A stretch of DNA of 64,000 nucleotides from DATBVX01 sp963724625 (GCA_963724625.1 CAVRVO010000029.1:430079-494078), one strand, 5' to 3'. Positions 52,501-62,345 are shown, counted from the stretch's first letter. The notes: a model not told the origin generated them from the sequence alone. Made by a program: numbers and translations.

Positions 52501-53508
52501 CTAGGTCAGCGCGCCGGATGCGTTCGGTTCTGATTCGGGAACGGCCGCCTTGGCGGCAGCCTTTCGCAGCCGGTCGTTGACCGCGTTCCAGGGCTCGTCA
52601 TCCGGCAACTCCTGCACCAGGATTCGCACGCAACCCGCCTTGTCCAGCGTGCGCAGATGCGCGTACAGGTCGTGCGCGTATTGCTGCGGCCGGCGCCCGG
52701 CGTTGATCCAGGTCGCGAGCTTCAGCGTCTTCAGCGGCAGGCGCAGTGCCAGCACCGCGACACGCTCGCCGCGATCATTGTATTGAGCGGCAAGAGTCTC
52801 CATCGCATCGCCTGACACGATCTCAAGCGGCGTCGTGGGCGCGTAATGCGAGGCGGTGCTGCCGGGCACGCGCGGCGCCTCGACCGCCTCCTCAGCCGAG
52901 ATCTCGCCCACCACACCGCTGAGCTGGCTCAGCGTTATGGAGCCCGGCCGCAGCAGGCGGATGCCGCCGGGTGTGCAGGCGACGATCGTCGATTCGATTC
53001 CAACCGTGCACTCGCCCCCATCGAGCACGACGCGCACAGCATCGCCCAGCTCATCGCGCACGTGATCGGCACGCGTCGGGCTGACGTGACCGTATCGGTT
53101 CGCGGAAGGCGCGGCGAGTCCGCCGCCAAACGCGGTCAGGAGCTGCTGCGCCATCGGGTGGGCGGGAACGCGAATCGCCACCGTGTCTTGTCCGCCCGTG
53201 ACGACGTTCAGAACGCTTGCCGCCTTCGGGAGCACCAGGGTGAGCGCCCCCGGCCAGAAACGGGCCGCGAGCTTTTCGGCGGCCTCGGGGATGTCCCTGA
53301 CCCATCGATGCAGATAGCGGATGCTGTCCAGGTGAACGATCAAGGGGTGGTTCGCGGGCCTCCCCTTCGCGGCAAAGATCTTGCGCACGGCCGCTGGGTT
53401 GGAGGCATTCGCCCCCAAGCCGTAGACGGTTTCGGTGGGGAAGGCAACCAAGTCGCCCGCCCGCAACGCCTCGACCGCCGCCTCGATTTCGCTTTGGCTT
53501 GCACGCAT
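52501..53508 (-). CDS. L-threonylcarbamoyladenylate synthase (Sua5 type)
   Basis: A 335-residue Sua5/YrdC/YwlC protein, start ATG 53508 (MRASQSEIEAAVEALRAGD). Seen: GDLVAFPTETVYGLGANASN, KGRPANHPLIVHL, the SAN motif LAAPSANRYGHVSPTRADHV and IESTIV. The C-terminal Sua5 domain (APRVPGSTASHYAPTTPLEI) is present, so it is the long form rather than TsaC. It makes the threonylcarbamoyl-AMP used for t6A in tRNAs reading ANN codons. Confidence 0.93.
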   Translation of the reverse strand: MRASQSEIEAAVEALRAGDLVAFPTETVYGLGANASNPAAVRKIFAAKGRPANHPLIVHLDSIRYLHRWVRDIPEAAEKLAARFWPGALTLVLPKAASVLNVVTGGQDTVAIRVPAHPMAQQLLTAFGGGLAAPSANRYGHVSPTRADHVRDELGDAVRVVLDGGECTVGIESTIVACTPGGIRLLRPGSITLSQLSGVVGEISAEEAVEAPRVPGSTASHYAPTTPLEIVSGDAMETLAAQYNDRGERVAVLALRLPLKTLKLATWINAGRRPQQYAHDLYAHLRTLDKAGCVRILVQELPDDEPWNAVNDRLRKAAAKAAVPESEPNASGALT

Positions 53509-53524
53509 GAGCGAAATGATAGCT

Positions 53525-54517
53525 TTACTTGTCGCCAGCGCGCTTGTCGGGTCTCTCAGGCGGGGACGTTGCGAGGGCGCGACGGATATCGGACTCAGTT
53601 GCAGCCAGCATCGGGGCGAAACGTGAGTCGGACAGATCAGAGCGGGCACGCAGGATTTCACCAAGGGCCTGTTGCGGTTCACCCCGATCCAGCAGGACCT
53701 GCGCCAGGTTGTTGCGGGCCACCGCGTTATGTTCGGTTAGCTCGAGTGCGGCGCGGTACGCATCCTCTGCCTCCGGCAGGCGATGTGCGGCGTAGCTGAT
53801 ATTGCCGATCCCAAGCAGCGGCGTGACCTCTTCCGGCCAGTGTTCGCGTGCCGCCCGATATGCCGTCAGGGCCGCCTCGCTTCGTCGGGCAGCTTCGAGT
53901 CCCGCTGCCGCAGCAACGAACGCATCGGCAGTCGCGGTGACTGGGATCGTCTCGGGACGCACGACCACGACGGCCCAGTTGCGGGCCAGCGACCAGCTAT
54001 AGGCAAAGTGGCGCGCCGAAACCCGCTTGCGGGCCTCTTCGCCCGACCTCAGGATGAGCGCGTCGCGACTCGAATCGAAGCCAACGACTACCGCGTAGTG
54101 CCATAGCGGCACTGAGGCAACACCGAGGTTCTGCAGCACGAGGACCGGATTTCCCGCGGCGACTTCGCGCAGCACGACATCCAGATTGGAATCGAGAACG
54201 ACCGCGAGCCGGTCGTAGGCGCGGGTCGCCGCAATCATTTCGGGTTGCAGGCTTCCACGTCGCTCCGGAATGTAGACCCGCGCGGTGAGATCGTCGGGCG
54301 TAACCGCGACACCAGAAGCGGCAAGAACAGTCGCGAGGGCGGCCGGCCCGCACTGGTATTCGCGTTGGGGGAAGAATGGCGTCGCCTCGAGCTCAATCCG
54401 CTGCGGTACAGCCGCGTCCAGATGCTGCTCGATGACCCGGCCGCCGCTCGCGCATCCCTCAATGACGGCGACGAGCATGACGGCCGTCGCGGCCGCCCAC
54501 CGAGCGTGCGAGCGCAC
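53525..54517 (-). CDS. PA2778-family C39-like cysteine peptidase with TPR
   Basis: A 330-residue lipoprotein (lipobox in VAVIEGCASGG). Residues about 45-190 form a C39-like peptidase domain: FFPQREYQCGPAALATVLAA (catalytic Cys) and PLWHYAVVVGFDSSRDALIL (catalytic His). Residues about 205-310 hold tetratricopeptide repeats (LLGIGNISYAAHRLPEAEDA, VARNNLAQVLLDRGEPQQAL). The GTG start directly follows the stop of the PA2779-like gene. Known from Pseudomonas only as a conserved pair; role uncertain, perhaps processing of an exported peptide. Confidence 0.87.
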   Translation of the reverse strand: MRSHARWAAATAVMLVAVIEGCASGGRVIEQHLDAAVPQRIELEATPFFPQREYQCGPAALATVLAASGVAVTPDDLTARVYIPERRGSLQPEMIAATRAYDRLAVVLDSNLDVVLREVAAGNPVLVLQNLGVASVPLWHYAVVVGFDSSRDALILRSGEEARKRVSARHFAYSWSLARNWAVVVVRPETIPVTATADAFVAAAAGLEAARRSEAALTAYRAAREHWPEEVTPLLGIGNISYAAHRLPEAEDAYRAALELTEHNAVARNNLAQVLLDRGEPQQALGEILRARSDLSDSRFAPMLAATESDIRRALATSPPERPDKRAGDK

Positions 54518-54901
54518 TCAGGTCTTCTTGAAGATGTCGATGACCCCCACCAGCTCAAGAATGATCAGGATGATGAACACGACGCCGATCAACGCAAGGA
54601 CGTCGCCACCTGCGGGCAGCTGCTCGAACTGAGTCGAAAGATCACGCAACTCCGAATCCGTCAGCGTGGCAAGGCGCGCCTCGACCCGTGCCGGGTCGAC
54701 GCCCATGGCCACCAGCCGATCGCGAACTTCCGTTCGATCCAGCGCTGCCGTAACAGTGCCGAGATCCGCATCGCGTTGTGTGGCTTCGAGGTAGGTCTGG
54801 GTGCCGATGACCGCGGCGTGTCCAACTACGGGAGTTCCCATGTTGATCAACGCCACACTCAGGATCAGGACCCCGATGCGTCTGCGACTGCAATCGCTCA
54901 T
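54518..54901 (-). CDS. PA2779-family protein
   Basis: A 127-residue exported small protein, start ATG 54901 (MSDCSRRRIGVLILSVALIN) with GGGAG upstream. A charged middle (ATQRDADLGTVTAALDRTEV, RVEARLATLTDSELRDLSTQ) is followed by a C-terminal hydrophobic segment (DVLALIGVVFIILIILELVG). This is the arrangement of PA2779-like proteins, always found before the C39-like gene. Inference: the partner peptidase might act on it. Confidence 0.87.
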   Translation of the reverse strand: MSDCSRRRIGVLILSVALINMGTPVVGHAAVIGTQTYLEATQRDADLGTVTAALDRTEVRDRLVAMGVDPARVEARLATLTDSELRDLSTQFEQLPAGGDVLALIGVVFIILIILELVGVIDIFKKT

Positions 54902-54999
54902 GCCTGTGTCTCCCGGCAAAAAAGCACCGGAGCTATCTAATCAGAGGCCGTCGGGGCGCGCTGCCCGATTCCGTCTGACGTCGGCGGTTGGCGACAGGT

Positions 55000-57960
55000 T
55001 CAGTCCAGTGCAGTACGGGTCCACCCGTTTTCGCCGCGTCGCAGCTCATAAGCCGGCCAATAGTGCTGATCGAGCTTGAGCGTGATCACCTCGACGGCGT
55101 TGTTCCAGGTAATCGTATTGAGTCGCAGTGACGCGCGATCCTCTCGACCCGCGACCGCCTTTACGAAACTGTCGAGATCGGGGGTCGGCTGACCGTCGAC
55201 TGCCACGATGCGTCGGCCGGCATAGAGCCCGTACCGCGTCGCCGGAGAGCCGTAATAGAAATACGCCACGAATACTCCTTCTGGTGCTATGCCACGCTGG
55301 GCTGACATGGCCCGGTGCGGCGCCTGCAGGGTTGCGCCCGCCCAGATCAGCACGCGGTCGAGATCCTTTCCGTCCAGGGCCACGGTGTCTATTGGTACCG
55401 TGCGCTCCTGGTCGTTGCGCCAGATGGTCGCGTTGACCTGACCCTTCTGCACGGCACGCTCGACTTCACGGAAGCGATTCACCGCCTTACCGTCTACGGC
55501 CAGTAGCAGGTCGCCAGGCTGCAGTGCTTTGGCTGCGGGAGAGCCGGCCACCAACCGTGTGATCGCCAGTGCCTGGCGACGGGTCGGATCGTGCTTTTCG
55601 AGGCTCTCGATCCATTGGCGGCTCAGCCCCATCTTGCTGGCTGCGGCGAGCGGTATCGGCAGAAATTCCGCTTCGAAGGAGTACAGCGGCTGTCCCTGGG
55701 TCAGCGCCGGAATCATTTCGGCCACGAGCTCGGCCGGAATACCCTTGTTCTCCTGCTGCAGTTCACGGCCCGCTTCGAAGGCGAAACTCGACCACAGCGA
55801 AACGACTTCGCCCCCCTTGTTCACCAGCACGCCGTCGAAATCCGTCGGCGGATTCACCAGGCTGATGGTCTCCAGATTGGTATCGCGGAACTGCAGCGTC
55901 CGCGACAGCGGATAAGACGTCGCGTCGACCGATGACACCTGGGTGCCCTGGGACATCACCTTGTTGTCGCCTCGCAATCCGATCACCCAGACGTCGTCGC
56001 CCGGCTTGAGCGCGATGGTATTGAGCTTGGCGCTGCGCACCGGTGTTTGCCCGATCAGCTTCGGGTCATAGGACACCACGGCAAGGTTGTGCAGCGGGTG
56101 GATGAACTCGACCTTCCCCGGCACTTCCACGGTCCCGGCAAACGTCAGGCGAACGTCCCCAATCGCTACTGGTACGGTGTTGCGATCTGTCACCACCAGG
56201 CCGCGCTCGGCGTCGATGACGAGTCCGGTGCCATGGTAGTTACGCTCGGTGACCCCTGAGACCGAGTACGGCATATCGAAATTGACCAGCACCAATGACG
56301 GAGCAAGGCGGTCCATGCGTGCATCGCCCTGTGGCGCGAAGAAAGTCGAAGCCGGCTCCGGTTCCGGGGCTGGAGGCGCCTGCGGCAGATCCTGGCAGGG
56401 CCACGTTCCGAGCTTGTCATCACGCTGGCACCTGCGGGCCGGAAACCAGTCGCGATCCATACGGATCACGCGCCATTGCTGACCGCGCGGATCGTCCAGG
56501 GTAAAGAAGCGCACCGTGGCGCGTTCGCCCTCACCCAGCGCAGTGATCACTCGTTCGAATTCCGGGAGTGACTCCATCGACTTGCCGTTGACGCTCTCGA
56601 TCACAGCGCCCCGCGGTACCGCAACGGAGCCAAATACGTAACCGGGATTGGCGATATAGACGCCGCGCACCGGCATGTTGAAATGTCGCGCCTGCTGGTA
56701 GGAAAGCTCGTGGACCACGGCCTCGCCGAACTCGACGTAGGCTGCCGGCGTGATCGAATGCAGATCCTGCACCTGCAGCTCCATCTTGATCGGTGTACCG
56801 CCACGTTGCGCCTCCATCTCAATCTTGTTGCCGACGTTTTCGTCCAGCACCTGCTCAAGCGGGTCGAATTCGGCGACCGGCCGGCCATTCAGACGCACGA
56901 TGACATCGCCGGGCTCGAGCACGCCTTCGGACGGTGAACCGGGTTGCACTTCCGTCACGACCAGCATTCCCGTGAGCTTCGGGAACGCCGCGCGCATTTG
57001 CGCTTCCGTTTCAGGCTTCAGTCCGAGACGTCGCACCTCATCGTAAGGGGTGTACTGAAATACGGCTTGCAGCGTTCCGCGCGTTACCGACTTGCCGTCC
57101 TGGATCAGCCTCAAGGCGCGCTGCACGCGCGATAGTGGCAGGTAAAAACTCGACGCGGCGCCCGTGCTGCCACCGGCGTTGAGCGCGACGACGCGGCCAT
57201 TGACATCGACGACCGGAGAACCCGAGGAGCCGCCTGAAGTGCTCGAGGCTGCCTGCAGATAGAAAGTGTTGAAGTCGTTGTACTTGCCGATGCCGTAGTT
57301 CGGCGCATCGCGATCCAGCCGCGCGAGCGTGCCCGCGAGGATGGAGATCTGCTCGCCGGCATCATTGCCGATGACCCGGATCTCGCGCCCGACCTGCGCC
57401 CCTTCCGGATAGAGCGGCAGCTCCGTCGGCTTGCTGAAACGCAGCTTTTGCGGGTCGTAGTGATACAGGCCGAAGTCATGCACCGGGTCGCGGTATACGG
57501 GGTATAGCTGCACTTCCTCGCGATTGAGGAAAGTCGCCTGCGAAGTCACGGGCCCTGGAGTCACGACATGGCGATTGGTCAGGATGAGACCTCGTTTCGC
57601 GTCCACGACGAAACCGGTGGCCTGCGCGGACGTATTCCATTCGGTATCGAAGGCGCGCACCTCGTCGACCTGGATCGACACGACGCCGCTCGCGATACGC
57701 TCCAACGTCCGTGCCCATGCCGGACTCTCCTCACTCTCGATCGTCTGCAGCGGCGGGACTTGTGGTGCTGCACCTGGTATTGGCTCGGTGCCTGGCGGCA
57801 GGACCTGATCCGGCGCTTCCGGCGCGGCCTGTTGCGCGGGTTGGGGTTGCGTCTGCTGCGCCGGTTGCGTTGGTGGTGGCAGCTCCTGCGGCGGCTGAGT
57901 TTGGCCGAGAGCGATACCCGTAACAGCCAACAGCAGCAGGGATGAAATCGCTCTCACCAT
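55000..57960 (-). CDS. HtrA-like serine protease with duplicated protease and PDZ domains
   Basis: A 986-residue secreted protein: signal peptide (VRAISSLLLLAVTGIALGQ), Pro/Gln-rich linker (about 21-75), an active trypsin-like domain with His131 (ILTNRHVVTPG), Asp162 (DPVHDFGLYHYDP) and Ser246 (STSGGSSGSPVVD), PDZ domains (VQPGSPSEGVLEPGDVIVRL and on), then a second protease-like domain in which the triad is lost (VVTDRNTVPVAIG, HPLHNLAVVSYDP, no GxSG) and further PDZ-like domains to the end (AGSPAAKALQPGDLLLAVDG). This double architecture matches yeast Nma111 and plant Deg7 more than DegP. Confidence 0.88.
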   Translation of the reverse strand: MVRAISSLLLLAVTGIALGQTQPPQELPPPTQPAQQTQPQPAQQAAPEAPDQVLPPGTEPIPGAAPQVPPLQTIESEESPAWARTLERIASGVVSIQVDEVRAFDTEWNTSAQATGFVVDAKRGLILTNRHVVTPGPVTSQATFLNREEVQLYPVYRDPVHDFGLYHYDPQKLRFSKPTELPLYPEGAQVGREIRVIGNDAGEQISILAGTLARLDRDAPNYGIGKYNDFNTFYLQAASSTSGGSSGSPVVDVNGRVVALNAGGSTGAASSFYLPLSRVQRALRLIQDGKSVTRGTLQAVFQYTPYDEVRRLGLKPETEAQMRAAFPKLTGMLVVTEVQPGSPSEGVLEPGDVIVRLNGRPVAEFDPLEQVLDENVGNKIEMEAQRGGTPIKMELQVQDLHSITPAAYVEFGEAVVHELSYQQARHFNMPVRGVYIANPGYVFGSVAVPRGAVIESVNGKSMESLPEFERVITALGEGERATVRFFTLDDPRGQQWRVIRMDRDWFPARRCQRDDKLGTWPCQDLPQAPPAPEPEPASTFFAPQGDARMDRLAPSLVLVNFDMPYSVSGVTERNYHGTGLVIDAERGLVVTDRNTVPVAIGDVRLTFAGTVEVPGKVEFIHPLHNLAVVSYDPKLIGQTPVRSAKLNTIALKPGDDVWVIGLRGDNKVMSQGTQVSSVDATSYPLSRTLQFRDTNLETISLVNPPTDFDGVLVNKGGEVVSLWSSFAFEAGRELQQENKGIPAELVAEMIPALTQGQPLYSFEAEFLPIPLAAASKMGLSRQWIESLEKHDPTRRQALAITRLVAGSPAAKALQPGDLLLAVDGKAVNRFREVERAVQKGQVNATIWRNDQERTVPIDTVALDGKDLDRVLIWAGATLQAPHRAMSAQRGIAPEGVFVAYFYYGSPATRYGLYAGRRIVAVDGQPTPDLDSFVKAVAGREDRASLRLNTITWNNAVEVITLKLDQHYWPAYELRRGENGWTRTALD

Positions 57961-58149
57961 GATGTCTCGCCCTCTTGATATTCAGTAGCGAACGATAGCC
58001 GAAATCGGCCGCCAGTCAGTGTGAATCTGCACTCGAAATCTACGCACGTGCCCGAAGCTGAGACCGCGCTGATGCGCGCAGGTTTCGCGCTGTATGCGCA
58101 TGGCGACCGTCTGCCGCACTTCGGCGGGCAATGAGTGCAACGCGGCATT

Positions 58150-58179
58150 TTGCCCACAATCGACGCGAAGGCGTAGTAA
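58150..58179 (+). promoter_or_regulatory. possible promoter for the nucleoside genes
   Basis: TTGCCC at 58150-58155, 18-base spacer, TAGTAA at 58174-58179, followed by AT-rich bases; about 35 bases before the small frame at 58215. The remaining 57961-58149 region between the HtrA-like gene and this site shows nothing further that I recognise. Confidence 0.35.
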
Positions 58180-58214
58180 ATTAGCTGCGTCGGCAGCGTC
58201 AACAGGCACAACCA

Positions 58215-58352
58215 ATGAGAATCATAATGGGCGTGGTGGGCATCGCCACGCTGTTTCTTCTGGCGTTCCTGCTTTCCGATAACAAGAAGCGCATCAACTA
58301 CCCCACCGTCTTCACCGCACTCGCCCTGCTCAGGAGAACAAGATGCACCTGA
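58215..58352 (+). pseudogene. fragment resembling a CNT transporter N-terminus
   Basis: A 45-residue frame with a hydrophobic segment and the pattern LLSDNKKRINYPTVFTALAL, which parallels LFSTNRRAIRLKTVAWGLGL of the full transporter that follows. It ends in the first codons of that gene. No further transporter sequence follows in any frame. I read it as the remnant of a second CNT gene copy or a short upstream frame derived from it; a functional small membrane protein cannot be excluded. Confidence 0.6.
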
Positions 58353-59641
58353 CCGGCATCCTCGGCCTTGCTGTCATGCTTGGCGCGGCGTGGCTCTTTT
58401 CCACCAATCGCCGTGCGATTCGGCTGAAAACCGTGGCCTGGGGATTGGGCCTGCAGTTCGTCTTTGCCGTTCTCGTGCTGAAGTTCGAGTTCGGGCGACG
58501 CGTTTTTGAAGTCGCCGGAGAGGGTGTGAAGTGGTTGCTGAACTTCTCATACGCAGGAGCACGCTTTGTCTTCGGCCCGCTGGCTGAAAGGCCAACGCCG
58601 GTCGCCGTTCACGACCTGGCGGCGGAGAAGGCCACTGGCGCGCTGACTTTCCTGCTTCCGGACAACGTCTTCTTCCTCGCGTTCACCGTACTGCCAACGA
58701 TCATCTTCATCGCCGCGTTCTTCGCCATCCTGTATCACATCGGAGTGATGCAGTTCATCATCAAGTGGGCGGCGCGGGCAATGACTGCCTTGATGGGGGC
58801 GAGCGGCGCTGAATCACTGAACGTGGCGGCCAGCATCTTCATGGGCCAGACGGAAGCGCCGCTCACGATCCGTCCGTATCTGCCGCGGCTCACGCGTTCG
58901 GAGCTGATGACCATCATGACCAGCGGTATGGCTCACGTTTCCGGCGCAATCATGGGAGCGTATATAGCGTTCGGCATCGAGCCCAAGCACATCCTGACCG
59001 CGGTGATCATGACCGCCCCGGGCACTCTGCTGATTGCCAAGATGCTCGTGCCGGAAACCGAACAGCCGGAAACTGCCGGCCGCGTGGAACTGCATCGCAG
59101 CGAAGAGGAGAAGAGCCAGAACTTCCTGGGCGCGATCGCCCGCGGCACGAGCGACGGCCTGGGCCTGGCGGTCAACGTCGGCGCCATGCTGATCTCCTTC
59201 GTGGCGCTGGTATTTCTCGCCAACGGAATCCTGGGCGGCATTCACGATGGGCTCGCGAAAATCGGCTTCGCGTACTTTCCCGTCAGCCTGCAACAGATTT
59301 TCGGTTACCTGTTCGCGCCCATCGCCTGGGTTATCGGCGTGGCCTGGCAGGACTGTCTGCAAGTGGGAAATCTGCTGGGCACGCGCATGACGCTGAATGA
59401 GCTGGTGGCCTTCTCGCAGCTCGGCCCGCTGAAGGACGTGATTACCGACCGTTCGTACATCATCGCCACCTTCGCCTTGTGCGGCTTCGCCAATTTCAGT
59501 TCCATCGGGATACAGATTGGCGGCATCGGGGCGCTCGCGCCCAACAAGCGCGATGAGCTTGCGCGCCTCGGCATTCGCGCCATGCTGGGCGGCACCATGG
59601 CCAACTTGATGTCTGCTTCGATCGTGAGCCTGCTGATCTGA
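58343..59641 (+). CDS. nupC: concentrative nucleoside transporter (CNT/NupC)
   Basis: A 432-residue inner-membrane nucleoside symporter. Start ATG 58343 has AGGAG seven bases upstream. Seen: N-terminal domain (WLFSTNRRAIRLKTVAWGLG), the conserved GASGAESLNVAASIFMGQTE and APLTIRPYLPRLTRSELMTI, and the C-terminal ALCGFANFSSIGIQIGGIG, LAPNKRDEL motifs for substrate and cation binding. It brings nucleosides to the deoB and adenosine deaminase products encoded downstream. Confidence 0.94.
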   Translation: MHLTGILGLAVMLGAAWLFSTNRRAIRLKTVAWGLGLQFVFAVLVLKFEFGRRVFEVAGEGVKWLLNFSYAGARFVFGPLAERPTPVAVHDLAAEKATGALTFLLPDNVFFLAFTVLPTIIFIAAFFAILYHIGVMQFIIKWAARAMTALMGASGAESLNVAASIFMGQTEAPLTIRPYLPRLTRSELMTIMTSGMAHVSGAIMGAYIAFGIEPKHILTAVIMTAPGTLLIAKMLVPETEQPETAGRVELHRSEEEKSQNFLGAIARGTSDGLGLAVNVGAMLISFVALVFLANGILGGIHDGLAKIGFAYFPVSLQQIFGYLFAPIAWVIGVAWQDCLQVGNLLGTRMTLNELVAFSQLGPLKDVITDRSYIIATFALCGFANFSSIGIQIGGIGALAPNKRDELARLGIRAMLGGTMANLMSASIVSLLI

Positions 59642-59689
59642 AGCGGTGAGTCGCTGAATGAAAGCCTATACGACGCCTCCGAGCCTACG

Positions 59690-60891
59690 ATGAAGCGAGC
59701 GGTGGTCCTGGTCCTGGATTCGTTCGGCATCGGCGCCGCCGCTGACGCGGAGCGCTTTGGCGATGTGGGTTCGAACACCCTGGGACACATTGCCGCCCAT
59801 CGCGCCCGCGCCGGCAACCCACTCAAGATTCCCAATCTCGCCCGCCTGGGCCTTCTGCACGCCGCCCGCGAAAGCTGTGGTCAGTCTCCGGCCGGCGTTG
59901 CAACCACTGACGGTGTCATCGGCGCATACGGCTACGCTGAGGAACTGAGCACCGGCAAGGACACGCCGAGCGGTCACTGGGAAATGGCTGGGGTGCCCGT
60001 GCTCTACGAGTGGGGTTACTTCCGGGAAGCCGAAAACTCGTTTCCGCCCTCGTTGCTGGAAGATCTGATCAAGGAGGCGCGCCTGCCGGGCAGTGCTCGG
60101 CAATTGCCAGGCCTCGGGGACCGAGATCATCGCGAAGCTCGGCGAAGAGCACATGCGCAGCGGCAAGCCGATCGTCTACACGTCCGCGGACAGCGTGTTC
60201 CAGATTGCCGCGCACGAGGAGACCTTCGGGCTCGAGCGTCTCGTCGACCTGTGCCTGATCGCGCGCCGGCTGGTCGATCCCTATCGCATCGCGCGTGTCA
60301 TCGCGCGACCCTTCGTCGGCAGTTCACCCAAGGATTTCAAGCGCACCGGCAACCGGCACGACTACGCGGTGCCGCCGCCCTCGCCCACCGTGCTCGACAA
60401 GCTGGTCGCGAGTGGCGGTGAGGTGATCGGCATCGGCAAGATCCCCGATATCTTTGCGCACCGGGGCATCTCGCGCGAGGTGCACGCGTTCGGGAACGAT
60501 GCGATGTTCGATGTGACGCTCGAAGCCTTCGAGAGCGCGCGGGATCGCTGTTTCGTGTTCAGCAACTTCGTCGACTTCGACACGCTTTACGGACACCGGC
60601 GCGATGTCGAAGGTTACGCGCGTTCACTCGAGCAGTTCGACGCGCGCCTGCCGGAGCTGCTCGAGCGGCTTGGGCGACGACGACGTCCTCATGCTGAGCG
60701 CGGATCACGGCTGCGATCCGACGTGGACCGGGACCGATCACACGCGCGAGCACATTCCAGTCCTCGTCTACGGACGCAACGTCACGCCGGGCTCGCTCGG
60801 CAAGCGCGCGACCTTCGCCGATATCGGGCAGAGCCTCGCGGGCTTCTTCGATCTCGAGCCGATGGATTACGGTACGGACTTCCTGGGCTGA
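59690..60891 (+). pseudogene. deoB: phosphopentomutase, frameshifted
   Basis: DeoB interconverts (deoxy)ribose 1- and 5-phosphate in nucleoside breakdown. Three frames carry it: MKRAVVLVLDSFGIGAAADA with SGHWEMAGVPV in the first, NCQASGTEIIAKLGEEHM to FVDFDTLYGHRRDVEGYA in the second, and DDDVLMLSADHGCDPTW with DHTREHIPVLVYG in the third. Skipping one base at 60092 and one at 60675 gives a continuous 399-residue protein of normal length with all metal ligands. Likely sequence errors; as given it is broken. Confidence 0.88.
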
Positions 60892-60906
60892 TCCACCGCC
60901 GCAGGC

Positions 60907-62343
60907 TTACGGCGCGGTGTTCTTGAGCTGATCCAGCACCGCGGCCTTGATCTTGGCGGCGAGCGCATTCGCCTCCGCGCGCACGCGCGCGGTATCGACC
61001 GTCAGCACCTTGCCATCGCGCATCAGCACCTTGCCTTCGACCACCACGCTCGCGACATCCTGCTCGTGAGCGACATAGACGAGATGCGAGATCACATCGT
61101 AGAGCGGCGTGAAGTGCGGATCAGCGAGCGAGACCTGGATGAGGTCCGCGCGCCGGCCCGGCGTCAGCGAGCCGATCTTGTCACCGAGGCCAATCGCCTC
61201 GGCACCGCCCGCCGTAGCCATGCGCAAGGCGGTTGCCGCCGGGACCACCTTCGGATCCATGGTCGACACCTTCTGCAGGAATGCCGCGAGGCGCATCTCT
61301 TCCCACATGTCGAGATCGTTGTTGGTGGCGGCCCCATCGGTACCGAGCCCGACCATAACGCCCGCCTTCAGCATGGCGGTCACGGGAGCGGTGCCGGAGG
61401 AAATCTTCATGTTCGAGCTCGGGTTGTGAATCACGCCGACATGGCCGCTGCGCGAGCAGCGCGAATGTCCGCTTCCGTGGGCCACACCACGTGCGCGGCG
61501 ATCGTCGGCCCTGCGAAGAACCCGAGGGCCTCCAGGTGCTGTATCGGTGTCTTGCCGAAGTTTTTCTGGCTGTAGTCGATTTCGAAGCGGGATTCGGAGA
61601 CGTGAATGCTGATCGGCACACCGAGCTCGAGCGCCAGCGCACGCAGCTGCTTGAGCTGCTCGGGCTTGACCGTGTACATCGCGTGCGCGCCGACGATCGG
61701 CATCACGCGGTTGTTCTTGCCCTTCCAGCGCCGGACGAATTCACCGGCACGGCGCAGCCCTTCCGCCGCATCGGCGGCGTCGGGACTCTTCTGGTCGATC
61801 ACGGAAGATGCGACGAGCGCACGCAGCCCGCAGCGCTCCACGACTTGCGCGACGCTATCCGGGAAGTAGTACATGTCGACGAAAGTGGTGGTGCCGCCGC
61901 GGATCATTTCCCAGCAGGCGAGCTCGGTGCCGATGCGCACGAATTCGGGATCGACGAAGCGCACTTCGGTGGGGAAGATATAGTTTTGCAGCCAGTCGAT
62001 CAGTTCGCGATCGTCGGCGATCCCGCGCAGCAGCGTCATGGCCGCGTGGGTGTGTCCGTTGATGAGGCCGGGCAGCACGATGCGATCCTTGCCCGGGAGC
62101 GTCTCGTGTGCTCGGTACTTGGCCGAAATCTCCGCGGCCGGGCCGACCGCCAGGATGGCGCCCTTGTCGATCACGACCGCGCCCTTCTCCAGCACCGGCG
62201 TCATCGCCGTTCATCGTCACCACGTGGTCACCTTCGACGATCAGGTCGACCGAGGTTTGAGCGGCGCAGGCCGCGACGACGCCGAGCAGGGTCGCGAGGA
62301 CTGTGAGCTGGCCGAAACGATGCAGACTCCGGTACTGTTTCAT
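60907..62343 (-). pseudogene. secreted amidohydrolase (nucleoside deaminase-like), frameshifted
   Basis: An amidohydrolase of the TRZ/ATZ/MtaD type with a lipoprotein-like leader (TVLATLLGVVAACAAQTS). Metal-site motifs: INGHTHAAMTLLRGIADD, VGAHAMYTV, ISIHVSESRFE and VGLGTDGAATNNDLDM. The frame changes near 62205 (one extra base) and near 61450 (one base short), between DIRAAR and GHVGVIHNPSSNMK. Repaired length about 478 residues. Known relatives deaminate adenosine-type compounds or S-adenosylhomocysteine. Its ATG at 62343 is two bases from the divergent adenosine deaminase start. Confidence 0.83.
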
Positions 62344-62345
62344 GG

